From Micromonospora vinacea (lineage in GTDB: Bacteria > Actinomycetota > Actinomycetes > Mycobacteriales > Micromonosporaceae), in the NCBI RefSeq assembly GCF_015751785.1, contig NZ_JADOTY010000001.1, positions 5,766,001-5,830,000 on the forward strand: DNA of 64,000 nucleotides. Direction: 5' to 3'. Positions 33,420 through 42,046 of this stretch are shown here, one piece after another. The notes under the pieces are model-generated. The model did no database searches. It was not told the origin of the DNA and saw only the letters and a list, made by a program, of their open reading frames with translations. Position numbers and translations under genes: made by a program. The number at the start of each line of letters is the position of its first letter. The stretch's first letter is position 1.

Positions 33420-34445
33420 ACTGTTCTGCGTACTTCGTGGGGGTTGTCGTTGCGGTTCCGGCCCCGCGCGTTGGGCGTCGGGGTCGGTGCGGCGTTGCTC
33501 GCGGCCGGCTTCGGCCTGGTGGCCCTGGGCAGTGGTGACTACCCGATGGGGCCGGCGGACGTGCTGCGCACGCTGACCGGCGGCGGCAGTGTGGCGGAGC
33601 AGTTCATCGTGTTCGACCTGCGCCTGCCCCGGCTGGTCACCGCCCTACTGGTCGGTGCGTCGTTGGCTCTCGCCGGCACGGTGTTCCAGTCGCTGGTGCG
33701 CAACCCGTTGGGCAGCCCGGACATCCTGGGCTTCACCCAGGGCGCGTCGACCGGGGCGCTGGTGGTGGTCGTTCTCGGCGGCAGCAGCCTGGCGTTGGCC
33801 GGCGCGGCGGTCGTCGGTGGTCTCGGCACCGGTCTGGTGATCTACGCGCTCGCCTGGCGACGCGGAGTGCACGGTTTCCGGCTCATCCTGGTCGGCATCG
33901 GGGTGGCCGCGATCCTGACCGGTGTCAACGGCTACCTGTTGACCCGGGCGCCCCTGATGGACGCCGCCCGCGCGGTGCTCTGGCTCACCGGCAGCCTGGA
34001 CGGGCGGGGTTGGGCGAACGCCGGGCCGCTGCTCGCCGTCCTGGTCGTGCTGGCACCGCTGGTGCTCGTCGGCTGCGCCCCGGCGCTGCGGATGATGGAG
34101 CTGGGCGACGACGCGGCCAGCGCCCTGGGCGTGCCGGTACGCCGGCTGCGCCTGGTGCTGCTCGCCGCCGCCGTGCTGCTGGTCTCGTTCGCGGCGGCCG
34201 CGGCCGGGCCGGTGTCCTTCGTGGCGCTCGTCGCCCCGCACGTGGCGAAACGACTGACCCGGGCCCCGGGCCCGAACCTGCTGCCGTCGATGGCCGTCGG
34301 CGCGGCGCTGCTGGTCGGGGCCGACCTGGTGGCGCAGCGCGCGTTCGCCGGGCACCAACTGCCGGTCGGCGTGGTGACCGGCGTGATCGGCGGCAGTTAC
34401 CTGGTCTGGCTGCTGGCGATGGAACGTCGGGCGGGCCGGCTGTGA
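33417..34445 (+). CDS. FecCD-family siderophore ABC transporter permease
   Basis: A 342-residue second permease half, again with about ten helices. Typical sequence: LRLPRLVTALLVGASLALAGTVFQSLVRNPLGSPDILGFTQGAS, MELGDDAASALGVPV and GPVSFVALVAPHVAKRL. GTG 33417 has GGAG eight bases upstream, supplied by the intergenic repeat. The end overlaps a GTG four bases ahead of the next gene's leader, and the ATPase begins 29 bases later. It works as a heterodimer with the preceding permease. Confidence 0.9.
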   Translation: MTVLRTSWGLSLRFRPRALGVGVGAALLAAGFGLVALGSGDYPMGPADVLRTLTGGGSVAEQFIVFDLRLPRLVTALLVGASLALAGTVFQSLVRNPLGSPDILGFTQGASTGALVVVVLGGSSLALAGAAVVGGLGTGLVIYALAWRRGVHGFRLILVGIGVAAILTGVNGYLLTRAPLMDAARAVLWLTGSLDGRGWANAGPLLAVLVVLAPLVLVGCAPALRMMELGDDAASALGVPVRRLRLVLLAAAVLLVSFAAAAAGPVSFVALVAPHVAKRLTRAPGPNLLPSMAVGAALLVGADLVAQRAFAGHQLPVGVVTGVIGGSYLVWLLAMERRAGRL

Positions 34446-34474
34446 ACACCCGTGACGCCCTCGAAGGAGCACTT

Positions 34475-35299
34475 ATGCGACCCGGCGATTCCCGGCTCGG
34501 CGGCACCGCGCTGACCCTCGCCTACGACCAGCGCACCATCGCCGAGAACCTGACAGTGGCGGTGCCCGACAAATCCTTCACGGTGATCATCGGACCGAAC
34601 GCGTGCGGCAAATCGACGCTGCTGCGCGCACTGTCCCGGATGCTGCGGCCCAGCGCCGGTGCGGTGCTGCTGGACGGACGGGACATTCACGACCTGCCGG
34701 CCCGCACTGTGGCCCGTACGCTCGGCCTGCTACCCCAGTCGTCGATCGCGCCGGACGGCATCAGCGTCGCCGAGCTGGTCGCCCGGGGACGCTACCCCCA
34801 CCAGGGGTTGCTGCGGCAGTGGTCACGCGAGGACGAACGGGTGGTCGAGGAGTCGATGGTCGCGACCGGTGTCGACGACCTCGCCGACCGGGCGGTGGAC
34901 GAGCTGTCCGGCGGGCAGCGGCAGCGAGTCTGGATCGCCATGGCGCTCGCCCAGCAGACGCCCCTGCTGCTGCTCGACGAGCCGACCACGTACCTCGACA
35001 TCGCCCACCAGATCGAGATCCTGGACCTCTGCGCCCGGCTGCACGAGGAGCAGGGCCGCACCCTTGTCGCGGTGCTGCACGACCTGAACCACGCGGCCCG
35101 CTACGCCACCCACCTGATCGCCATGCGCGACGGACGCGTGGTGGCCGCCGGGGAGCCGGCGTCGGTGGTCACCGCCGACCTGGTGGCGAAGGTGTTCGGG
35201 CTGCCCTGCCGGGTGATCGACGACCCGGAGACGGGCACCCCGCTGGTAGTCCCCGCGGCCCGACGCCGCACCACTGCCCTGGCCCCGGAGCCGGCGTGA
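34475..35299 (+). CDS. siderophore ABC transporter ATP-binding protein (FepC/FecE-like)
   Basis: A 274-residue ATPase that powers ferric-siderophore import. Walker A is IIGPNACGKSTLLRAL, the signature is LSGGQRQRVWIAMALAQ, Walker B is LLLLDEPTTYLDIAHQ, and the H-loop is VAVLHDLNHAARYATH. ATG 34475 has GAAGGAG five bases upstream. An upstream GTG at 34442 overlaps the permease stop but would add an irrelevant leader. Fourth part of the importer (DesE, two permeases, ATPase). Its stop overlaps the start of the penicillin-acylase-family gene (GTGA), which ties that enzyme to iron control. Confidence 0.93.
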   Translation: MRPGDSRLGGTALTLAYDQRTIAENLTVAVPDKSFTVIIGPNACGKSTLLRALSRMLRPSAGAVLLDGRDIHDLPARTVARTLGLLPQSSIAPDGISVAELVARGRYPHQGLLRQWSREDERVVEESMVATGVDDLADRAVDELSGGQRQRVWIAMALAQQTPLLLLDEPTTYLDIAHQIEILDLCARLHEEQGRTLVAVLHDLNHAARYATHLIAMRDGRVVAAGEPASVVTADLVAKVFGLPCRVIDDPETGTPLVVPAARRRTTALAPEPA

Positions 35300-37365
35300 G
35301 CGAGCAGAGCGGCAAGCACAGTGCCCGGCGTTTCCGTGACCCGTGGGGGGTGCCGCACCTACGGGCCGACGACCCGCTCACGCTGGCGGCGGCGCAGGGT
35401 CGGGTGACCGCGTACGACCGGGCCTGGCAAATCGAGGTGGAACGGCACCGCGCCCGAGGCACCAGCGCGGCGTTCCTCGGCCCGGACGCGCTCGGCTGGG
35501 ACCGGTTCGTCCGGCAGGTCCGGCTCGACGACACCGCACGCCGCTGCCACGCGGCGCTGGACCCGGCGACCGCCGAGTGGGTGGGCGCCTACGTGGACGG
35601 CGTCAACGCCGGTCTCGCCGCCGGGGCGGCCCGCTCACCGGAGTTCGCCGCCACCGGGCTGCGCCCGGGTCGGTGGGAGCCGTGGACACCCCTGGCGGTC
35701 TGGCTGGGCCACCACATTCTGTTCGCGGGGTTCCCCGGCAAGCTCTGGCGCGAGCACGTGGCGCAGCGGCTCGAGCCGGACGCGGTCGACCTGTTCGCCA
35801 CCGACGGGCCGGCCGTGGCCGGCAGCAACGGGTGGCTGCTCGCCGCCGAGCGCACCGGCACCGGGGCCGCGCTGCTCGCCGGCGACCCGCACCGGTTCAT
35901 CGAGGATCCCGGCGTCTACCAGCAGATCCGGCTGGCCTGCCCGGAGTACGACGTGGTCGGGCTGGCGGTGCCGGGTGTGCCGGGCATCGCGCACTTCGGG
36001 CACACCGGTCCGGTGGCCTGGGCGATCACCAACGCGATGGCCGACTACCAGGACGTGTACGCGGAGCGGCTGCGCCGCGACGGCTCCCGGGTGCAGGCGC
36101 TCGGCCCGGACGGCTGGCGACCGGCGCACCGCCACGTCGAGACGATCGAGGTGGCCGGGGCCGACCCGGTCGAGGTCGAGGTGGTGGAGACCGACCGTGG
36201 TCCGGTGATCGCCGGTGGGCCGGACGACGAGACGGCCGTCAGCCTGCGCTACCCGCCCCGGGTCCGGGGTGACCTCGGTTTCGCGACGCTGCCGGAGCTG
36301 TTGCGCGCCCGTACCGTTGCCGATGTGGACCACGCGCTGCGGCACTGGGTGGAGCCGGTCAACGTGGTGCAGGCGGCGGACACCGCCGGAGGGCTGCTGC
36401 ACCGGGTCGCCGGGGCGGTGCCGGTACGGCACCCGGAGAACGGCCGGCGGGTGGTCCCCGGATGGGACGCCACGTACGGGTGGCAGGGCTGGCACGCGCC
36501 GATGCCCCGCGCCGAGGTGGTCGGTCGGGCGGTGATGGCCAACGAGCGCGGGCTGGCGGCGCCGCTCGGAGTGGAGTTCGCCCCACCGCACCGGGCGCGT
36601 CGCATCGCCGAACTGCTCGACGCCCGGTCGGCCTGGACGGCCGACGAGCTGGCCACTGTGCACACCGACACGTACCTGGGCGCGGCCGGGCCGCTGCTGA
36701 CAGTGCTGGAAGGTGTGACCGGGCTCGGCCCGGCCGCCGCCGCGCTGCGTGAACAGCTGCTGAGCTGGGATCGCCGGATGGCCGCCGACAGCACGGACGC
36801 GGCGGCCTACGCCATCCTGCGGGAGGCTGTCGTACGCCGGTTCGCCTCCCACCCGGCGCTGGCCGCGCTGACCGAGCTGCCCGCGTACCCGGAGGTGTTC
36901 GCGCCCTGGCTGGCGCTGACGCCGCGGGTCGGTCACGCGCTGGAGCACCTGCTCGGCGCGACCCCGCTGCCCGGTGTGGACGTCACCGCGCTGGTACGCG
37001 CGGCGGCCGAGGAGGTCGGCGACGCGGCGGCCGAGCCGGCGCCCTGGGGGGACCTGCACCGGTTGGCGCCGTGGCGGGCCCTGCCCGGCCCGGACGCCGG
37101 GCCCGGCCCCCGGCTCGACGGTGACCACGACTGCGTGTTGGCCACCTCCAGCGTGCCCGGGGTGACCCACTGGTGCTTCCGGGGGCCGGCGGCGCGCTTC
37201 GTCTGGGACCTGGCCCGCCGCGCGGACAGCCGTTGGGTGGTCCCCCTGGGCGCCTGCGGGGTGCCCGGTGACCCGCACCACGACGACCAGAGCCCCGCCT
37301 GGCTAGCCGGGGACCTGCTGCCGGTGGTCACGGACTGGGACCAGCTGGCCGAGGAACCCCACTGA
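35296..37365 (+). CDS. penicillin acylase family Ntn-hydrolase in the siderophore operon (DesG-like)
   Basis: A 689-residue N-terminal-nucleophile hydrolase that should cleave itself before Ser177 (AVAGSNGWLLAAERT), giving alpha and beta chains. Other family landmarks are FRDPWGVPHLRADD at the start, the HRF after LLAGDPHRF, and HFGHTGPVAWAITNAMADYQDVYAERL. No signal peptide is visible, so the enzyme is probably cytosolic, unlike PvdQ or penicillin G acylase. It follows the transporter ATPase with a four-base overlap under the same iron box. A penicillin amidase in des loci, named desG, has been proposed to help attach phenylacetyl groups to arylated desferrioxamines; I recall this from the literature. 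Trimming of acyl groups or opening of imported siderophores are alternatives. Confidence 0.88.
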   Translation: MSEQSGKHSARRFRDPWGVPHLRADDPLTLAAAQGRVTAYDRAWQIEVERHRARGTSAAFLGPDALGWDRFVRQVRLDDTARRCHAALDPATAEWVGAYVDGVNAGLAAGAARSPEFAATGLRPGRWEPWTPLAVWLGHHILFAGFPGKLWREHVAQRLEPDAVDLFATDGPAVAGSNGWLLAAERTGTGAALLAGDPHRFIEDPGVYQQIRLACPEYDVVGLAVPGVPGIAHFGHTGPVAWAITNAMADYQDVYAERLRRDGSRVQALGPDGWRPAHRHVETIEVAGADPVEVEVVETDRGPVIAGGPDDETAVSLRYPPRVRGDLGFATLPELLRARTVADVDHALRHWVEPVNVVQAADTAGGLLHRVAGAVPVRHPENGRRVVPGWDATYGWQGWHAPMPRAEVVGRAVMANERGLAAPLGVEFAPPHRARRIAELLDARSAWTADELATVHTDTYLGAAGPLLTVLEGVTGLGPAAAALREQLLSWDRRMAADSTDAAAYAILREAVVRRFASHPALAALTELPAYPEVFAPWLALTPRVGHALEHLLGATPLPGVDVTALVRAAAEEVGDAAAEPAPWGDLHRLAPWRALPGPDAGPGPRLDGDHDCVLATSSVPGVTHWCFRGPAARFVWDLARRADSRWVVPLGACGVPGDPHHDDQSPAWLAGDLLPVVTDWDQLAEEPH

Positions 37366-37370
37366 CGGCA

Positions 37371-37414
37371 CCGGCCGCCGCCGGGGTGCGTGAGGCACCC
37401 CGAGCGGCGGCCGG
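37371..37414. terminator. strong bidirectional hairpin terminator
   Basis: Left arm CCGGCCGCCGCCGGGGTGC pairs with GCACCCCG, a bulged A, and GCGGCGGCCGG around a five-base GTGAG loop. It lies between the convergent acylase and subtilisin genes and is the strongest hairpin in the window. Confidence 0.85.
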
Positions 37415-37425
37415 GCACAGCGGCG

Positions 37426-40400
37426 TCAGCGCAGGCCGAACGCCCTGGTGATGTGCTGACTCACGGTGTTGCCGGCGGTGTCCCGCGCGGTGGTGCGCAG
37501 GCTCACGAAGCTGGCCTTCGCGGGTGCGGCCAACGAGGTACGCCAGCCGTCGCCGTGCCGGGTCAGCCGCTGCTTCTGCCAGGTCGCCCCGTCGTCGTAG
37601 GACACCTCGACGCTCACCGCGCCGATCGTGCCGGTGACGTCGGGCAGGTGGGAGGCGACAACTGTCAGCGGTGCCCGCCGCGACGCCGTGCCGGCGGAGT
37701 CGATGGCCACCTGGTAGTCCAGCTGGATCATCGGCAGCACCTCGGTCGACTCCTCCCCGGTGACCGCCGAGTGGAAGCCCCACTCGGTGCGGGTCTGCCG
37801 GGAGTACGGGTTGGTCCAGGCGGCCCGGTCGTTCTCCACCACCAGCCGGTACGGCAGACGCTGAGACGCCAGCCCGGAGACCTGGAGGTACTCGGCGTTA
37901 CCCCAGTCCAGCTCCCGGTCACCCTGGTAGAGGGTGGTCCGGTTGACCATGTCGTAGTTCGCGTACGCCTCACCGATGTGGCCGCCCCCGTCGCCCCAGC
38001 CGGGCGCGGGCAGGTAGACGGTGTCCAGGTACCGAACCGGCACGTAGTTGCCGCCCATCCGGGGTCGCTGGATCGGCCCGAACCAGGTGACGGCGCTCGG
38101 CTTGCCGGCCGGGTACGTGGTCACCGCCATCAGGTGCTGCCCGGTCTCGCCGGCGATGAACGCGTCGTCGATCCACCGCTGGTCGGCGCTCACCCAGTCG
38201 GTGCGCCGGCCCTGGGCCGGGGCCGGCTCCTGGTTGCTCGACGCCCAGCCGCGCCAGACGTCGGTGCGGAACTCCAGCGCCTTGCCCTGCCGGTAGTTGC
38301 GGAACTCCACGTCGACCCGGGCCAACTGCCGCTTCGTGGGCCGGTAGGTGGGGTCGGCCGGCACCGTGCCGGTCCAGTGGTGCGCCACGTCGTACAGGTA
38401 GCTGGTCTCCGGGTGCGACTCGACGGTGAGCCGCACCGCGCCGCGCTCCAGCGCGGCGATGAGCTGCCCACCCTCGTCGGCGCCGAGGGTCGCCACCGTC
38501 ACCGGGGCCGGGCTCTCCGGGCTCCACGCCGCCTCGTCCCACGGCTGGAGCCGACCGACGCCGTCGTTCACCACGAGCAGCAGCTTCGCCCCGGCCGCCG
38601 CGGCGGCCTGCGCCTGGGTGGCGATGTCCACGCTGTCACTGCGCCGCACCACCACGGCCCGGTCCCGGACCGGCCGCTTGGCCAGCCCCGCCGCCGACGC
38701 GTCGGCGACGTAGACCGCGTCCAGTTGGCGACGACCGGCCGGCAACGCCGGGGTCGCCCGCTTCACCAGCAGATCGTCGTACGAGTGTCCGCCCGCGGAG
38801 ACGGTCAGGGCCGGCTGCTCCAGCCGCCACCGGGCGCCGAACTCGAACTCGCCGTCGGTCACCGGACGGCTCGTCGGCAACGCCCACATGCTGTCGTACG
38901 AGTCGTCGGGCAGCACCTGACTCTCGGTGAGACCGTTCTTGGTGGACCGGTGGATGTCCATCCGCAACGCGCTGGCGGTGGCCTCCTGCGGCACCCGGGC
39001 CTGCACCTGTCGGGCGGCCCGCGCGTCCAGTGTGACGGTGCGGTCGCGGTCCAGGTTCACGTCGGTGAAGCTGAGCATCGCCATGCCCTTGGAGTGCGGC
39101 CCGTGGGCGCCGCGCACGTCCGCGGAGATCCAACCGTTCCAGCTCGCCACCGGCAGCCGCAGCGTGGCGGTGCCGCTCTCGGGCAGGTCCACCGCGGTGA
39201 ACAGGGTGTCGGTGGTGAGGATGACCTTGCCGACGAGCGGCTTGCCGTCCCGGTCCTTGGCGACCAGCGTCAGGTTCTGCCGCTGACCCTCCTTGCCGGC
39301 GCCGATCAGGGTGCGGCCGCGCACCGCACCGGCGTCGTCGGTGGCGACGATCATGCCGCTGACCTGCTTCTCCACCGGCAGTTTGTCGTACGCGGCGGTC
39401 ACCGTCACGGTGGCGGTGCCACCCGCCGGGACGGTGACCCGGTCGGCGGAGAGCGCGAACAGGCCGGCCGGCGCGGTGGCCGCGTCGAGGGCCAACTTCA
39501 GCGCCACCGGCGTGCTGCCGACGTTGGTGTAGGTGACCGTACGGTCGACGGTCGTGCCCGGCTGCTGCGGCCACGCCTGGAAGCCGGAGTAGGCGCTCGG
39601 GGTGGCGAAGACGGTGGCGTGCGCGGCGGCGACCGCGTCGACCCGGCCGGCACCCGCCTGGTACGGGGTGTACTCGGGGGTGGCCTTGACCGTGCTGACC
39701 AGCGCTTCCTTGATCCGCTGACCGGTCCAGTCCGGGTGCGCGGCGGCGACCAGCGCGGCCGTGCCAGCCACGTGCGGGGTGGCCATCGAGGTGCCGCTCA
39801 TCAGCGTGTAGTCACCGGAGCCGCCCCGCACGAAGTGGGAGCGGGCCGCCAGGATGTCCACGCCCGGGGCGGTGATCTCGGGCTTGAGCCCGCCGTCGCC
39901 GGCACGCGGCCCCTGGCTGGAGAAGTCGGCGAGGTGGTCGGTGTTGTCGACGGCGCCCACGGTGAGCGCGGAGTTGGCGGCACCCGGGCTGCCGATGCTG
40001 GCCGGGCCACTGTTGCCGGCGGCGATCACGAAGAGGGCGCCGGTCTCGGCGCTGAGTCGCTCGACCGCCTGGCTCATCGGGTCGCTGCCGTCGGTGGCCT
40101 CACCGCCCAGGCTCATGCTGACCACCCGGGCCTTCTGCTCGCGGGCCGCCCACTCCATGCCGGCGATGATCCACGAGTTCTGTCCGCTGCCCTCGCTGTT
40201 GAGCACCTTGCCGATGTGCAGCCGGGCGCCGGGGGCAACTCCCCGCTCGGCGCCACCGGACGCGGCGCCGGTGCCGGCGATCGTCGAGGCGACGTGCGTG
40301 CCGTGGCCCTTGTAGTCGAGGATGTCGGGCTCCTCGGGCACGAAGCTGCTGGACTCGGCGATCTGGCCGACGAGGTCCGGGTGTTCGGCGTCCGCACCGG

Positions 40401-41139
40401 AGTCGAGCACCGCGACGTCGACACCGCTGGCGGTGTTGCCCTCGGCCCACAGCTTCGGCGCGCCGATCTGCGCGGTGGACTCGGCCAGGTCCGCGTGCAC
40501 CCGGCCGTCCAGCCAGACCTTCGCGATGCCGTTGGCCAGGGTCGGGGCGGCACCCGTACGCCGGGTCGAACCGGCGGTGAGCGCGGTCCAGAACCGGTCG
40601 GCGGCGGTGCGCTGGCGGGTCAGCGCCGCGCCCTGCACGCTGTCCAACTGTCGGACCAGTTCGGCGCCGTCCACCGCGGGACGGGTGCGGTTGCGAGCCG
40701 CCGCGTCGGTCATCGTCACGATCAGCGGAAGCGCGTCGGTGTGCGCGTCGTCGTAGCCGTCGGCGATGAGGTCGGTGACGTTGAACAGTTGCCGGTCCAG
40801 CACCCCGCTGGTCACATACGACAGGGCCGCGTCCGGGTAGACGTAGGTGTCGCCGTCGCGCACGGTGCGGTGGAAGCTCGGGGTGCTGCCATCCGGCCGG
40901 CGCACTGTCGACACCGTGCTGCCGTCCGCCGCAGTGGTGACAGTGACCGTGTCACCGGTGATCAGGGTGACGGTGGACGCGCGTCCGGCGGCGGCCGGGG
41001 GTTGGCCCGCCGGGCGGTCGGGATTGTTCGGCGGGGCGGCGGCCGCTCCCGCGCCGGGTGGGGTGAACCCGGCCGCCAGGGTGAGGGCGGCGCCGAGGGC
41101 GATCAGCCCGGTTCGGCGGCGCCGGTGAGACAGAGTCAC
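37426..41139 (-). CDS. large secreted subtilisin-family (S8) serine peptidase, 1237 aa
   Basis: Exported multidomain protease. The signal peptide (RRRRTGLIALGAALTLAAGFT) is followed by a propeptide region (about 50-210), then the catalytic domain with Asp246 (VAVLDSGADAEHP), His279 (GHGTHVAST) and Ser451 (SGTSMATPHVAG). Roughly 780 residues of beta-rich domains follow, including a CARDB/DUF11-like segment (DRTVTYTNVGSTPVALKLAL), a PA-like segment (DIATQAQAAAAAGAKLLLVVNDG) and a C-terminal Ig-like domain (GAVSVEVSYDDGATWQKQRL). The GTG at 41139 has AAAGAGG upstream. It is monocistronic. Probably a scavenging or cell-surface protease; substrate unknown. Confidence 0.91.
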   Translation of the reverse strand: MTLSHRRRRTGLIALGAALTLAAGFTPPGAGAAAAPPNNPDRPAGQPPAAAGRASTVTLITGDTVTVTTAADGSTVSTVRRPDGSTPSFHRTVRDGDTYVYPDAALSYVTSGVLDRQLFNVTDLIADGYDDAHTDALPLIVTMTDAAARNRTRPAVDGAELVRQLDSVQGAALTRQRTAADRFWTALTAGSTRRTGAAPTLANGIAKVWLDGRVHADLAESTAQIGAPKLWAEGNTASGVDVAVLDSGADAEHPDLVGQIAESSSFVPEEPDILDYKGHGTHVASTIAGTGAASGGAERGVAPGARLHIGKVLNSEGSGQNSWIIAGMEWAAREQKARVVSMSLGGEATDGSDPMSQAVERLSAETGALFVIAAGNSGPASIGSPGAANSALTVGAVDNTDHLADFSSQGPRAGDGGLKPEITAPGVDILAARSHFVRGGSGDYTLMSGTSMATPHVAGTAALVAAAHPDWTGQRIKEALVSTVKATPEYTPYQAGAGRVDAVAAAHATVFATPSAYSGFQAWPQQPGTTVDRTVTYTNVGSTPVALKLALDAATAPAGLFALSADRVTVPAGGTATVTVTAAYDKLPVEKQVSGMIVATDDAGAVRGRTLIGAGKEGQRQNLTLVAKDRDGKPLVGKVILTTDTLFTAVDLPESGTATLRLPVASWNGWISADVRGAHGPHSKGMAMLSFTDVNLDRDRTVTLDARAARQVQARVPQEATASALRMDIHRSTKNGLTESQVLPDDSYDSMWALPTSRPVTDGEFEFGARWRLEQPALTVSAGGHSYDDLLVKRATPALPAGRRQLDAVYVADASAAGLAKRPVRDRAVVVRRSDSVDIATQAQAAAAAGAKLLLVVNDGVGRLQPWDEAAWSPESPAPVTVATLGADEGGQLIAALERGAVRLTVESHPETSYLYDVAHHWTGTVPADPTYRPTKRQLARVDVEFRNYRQGKALEFRTDVWRGWASSNQEPAPAQGRRTDWVSADQRWIDDAFIAGETGQHLMAVTTYPAGKPSAVTWFGPIQRPRMGGNYVPVRYLDTVYLPAPGWGDGGGHIGEAYANYDMVNRTTLYQGDRELDWGNAEYLQVSGLASQRLPYRLVVENDRAAWTNPYSRQTRTEWGFHSAVTGEESTEVLPMIQLDYQVAIDSAGTASRRAPLTVVASHLPDVTGTIGAVSVEVSYDDGATWQKQRLTRHGDGWRTSLAAPAKASFVSLRTTARDTAGNTVSQHITRAFGLR

Positions 41140-41280
41140 GATGACCTCTTTGTGTCGAGAAGTGGTACGCACCACAGCATCGACGTAAAGCCCACCCCAA
41201 CCGCGCCCCGCACCCCGACGCGTTTACGCCATGGCGCAACCCCGCCACGCGTGCCCGACGTTGCGTCCCACCACCCGCGT

Positions 41281-41350
41281 CGATCTTGCACTTACGGTCA
41301 CCGATGTGCCCCGATTCGCGACCTTCGTCGGGACAGAAAGCGCAAGATCG
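41281..41350. repeat. imperfect inverted repeat upstream of the subtilisin gene
   Basis: CGATCTTGCACTT (41281-41293) and AAGCGCAAGATCG (41338-41350) pair at 12 of 13 positions across a 44-base spacer containing GACCTTCGTCGGGACAGAAA. It lies in the 231-base gap between the KDPG aldolase end and the protease start. I recall similar sequences scattered in Micromonospora genomes, so it may be a dispersed palindromic element and also act as a terminator. Confidence 0.45.
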
Positions 41351-41370
41351 CGGCTGGGGGGCTTCGGCGG

Positions 41371-41979
41371 CTAGAGGGAGGAGCGGGTCAGCTTGGCGAG
41401 GGCGTCGAGTTGGGTGGGGTCGGAGAGGGCGGAGCCGACGGCCACCACGCGTACGCCCGCTTGCAGGAACGCGCCCGCGTTGCCCGCGTCGAGGCCGCCG
41501 GTGGCGACGAAGCGCAACTGCGGCAGCGGGCCGGCCACGGCCTTGAACCAGGCCGGGCCGAGGGAGATCGCGGGGAACGCCTTGAGCCAGGTGAGGCCGT
41601 GCCGCAACGCCTGCTGGGCCTCGGTGGGGGTGGCCACGCCGGGCAGGTGCGGCAGGCCACGCGCGGCGGCGGCGTCGGCGACCGCGAGGTCCAGGCCGGG
41701 CGCGACGGTGAACCGGGCGCCCGCGTCGGCCGCCGCGGCGACCTGTTCGACGTCGAGCACGGTGCCGGCACCGACGATCCGGTCGCGCTCGGCCCCCGCC
41801 TCGACGGCGGCCCGCAGCGCCGGCACCGCGTCGGCGGTGGCCACCGGAACCTCCACCACGTCGATGCCGAGATCCCAGGCACGCTCGGCGAGCCGAACGG
41901 TCTCGGCGACCGGCAGGCCGCGCAGGATCGCCATCACCCGGGCGCCGCCGAAGATGTGGTCGAAGTCCGGTGTGGTCAT
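41371..41979 (-). CDS. 2-dehydro-3-deoxy-phosphogluconate (KDPG) aldolase
   Basis: A 202-residue class I aldolase of the KDPG/KHG family, splitting KDPG into pyruvate and glyceraldehyde-3-phosphate. Landmarks: ARVMAILRGLPVAETVRLAERAWDLGIDVVEVPVATADAV, VGAGTVLDVEQV (Glu replaced by Asp relative to the usual GTVLN motif), the Schiff-base Lys133 in WLKAFPAISLGPAWFKAV, and VATGGLDAGNAGAFLQAG. ATG 41979 has GGAG six bases upstream. The PfkB kinase gene is 67 bases upstream, so the pair makes a two-step KDG-degrading module. Confidence 0.87.
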   Translation of the reverse strand: MTTPDFDHIFGGARVMAILRGLPVAETVRLAERAWDLGIDVVEVPVATADAVPALRAAVEAGAERDRIVGAGTVLDVEQVAAAADAGARFTVAPGLDLAVADAAAARGLPHLPGVATPTEAQQALRHGLTWLKAFPAISLGPAWFKAVAGPLPQLRFVATGGLDAGNAGAFLQAGVRVVAVGSALSDPTQLDALAKLTRSSL

Positions 41980-42046
41980 GGTGCACTCCATCCGAGGTCG
42001 CGGTGGGACTGTTGCTGCTGGTCGGGTCGCCACCCGGCGGCCCGAC

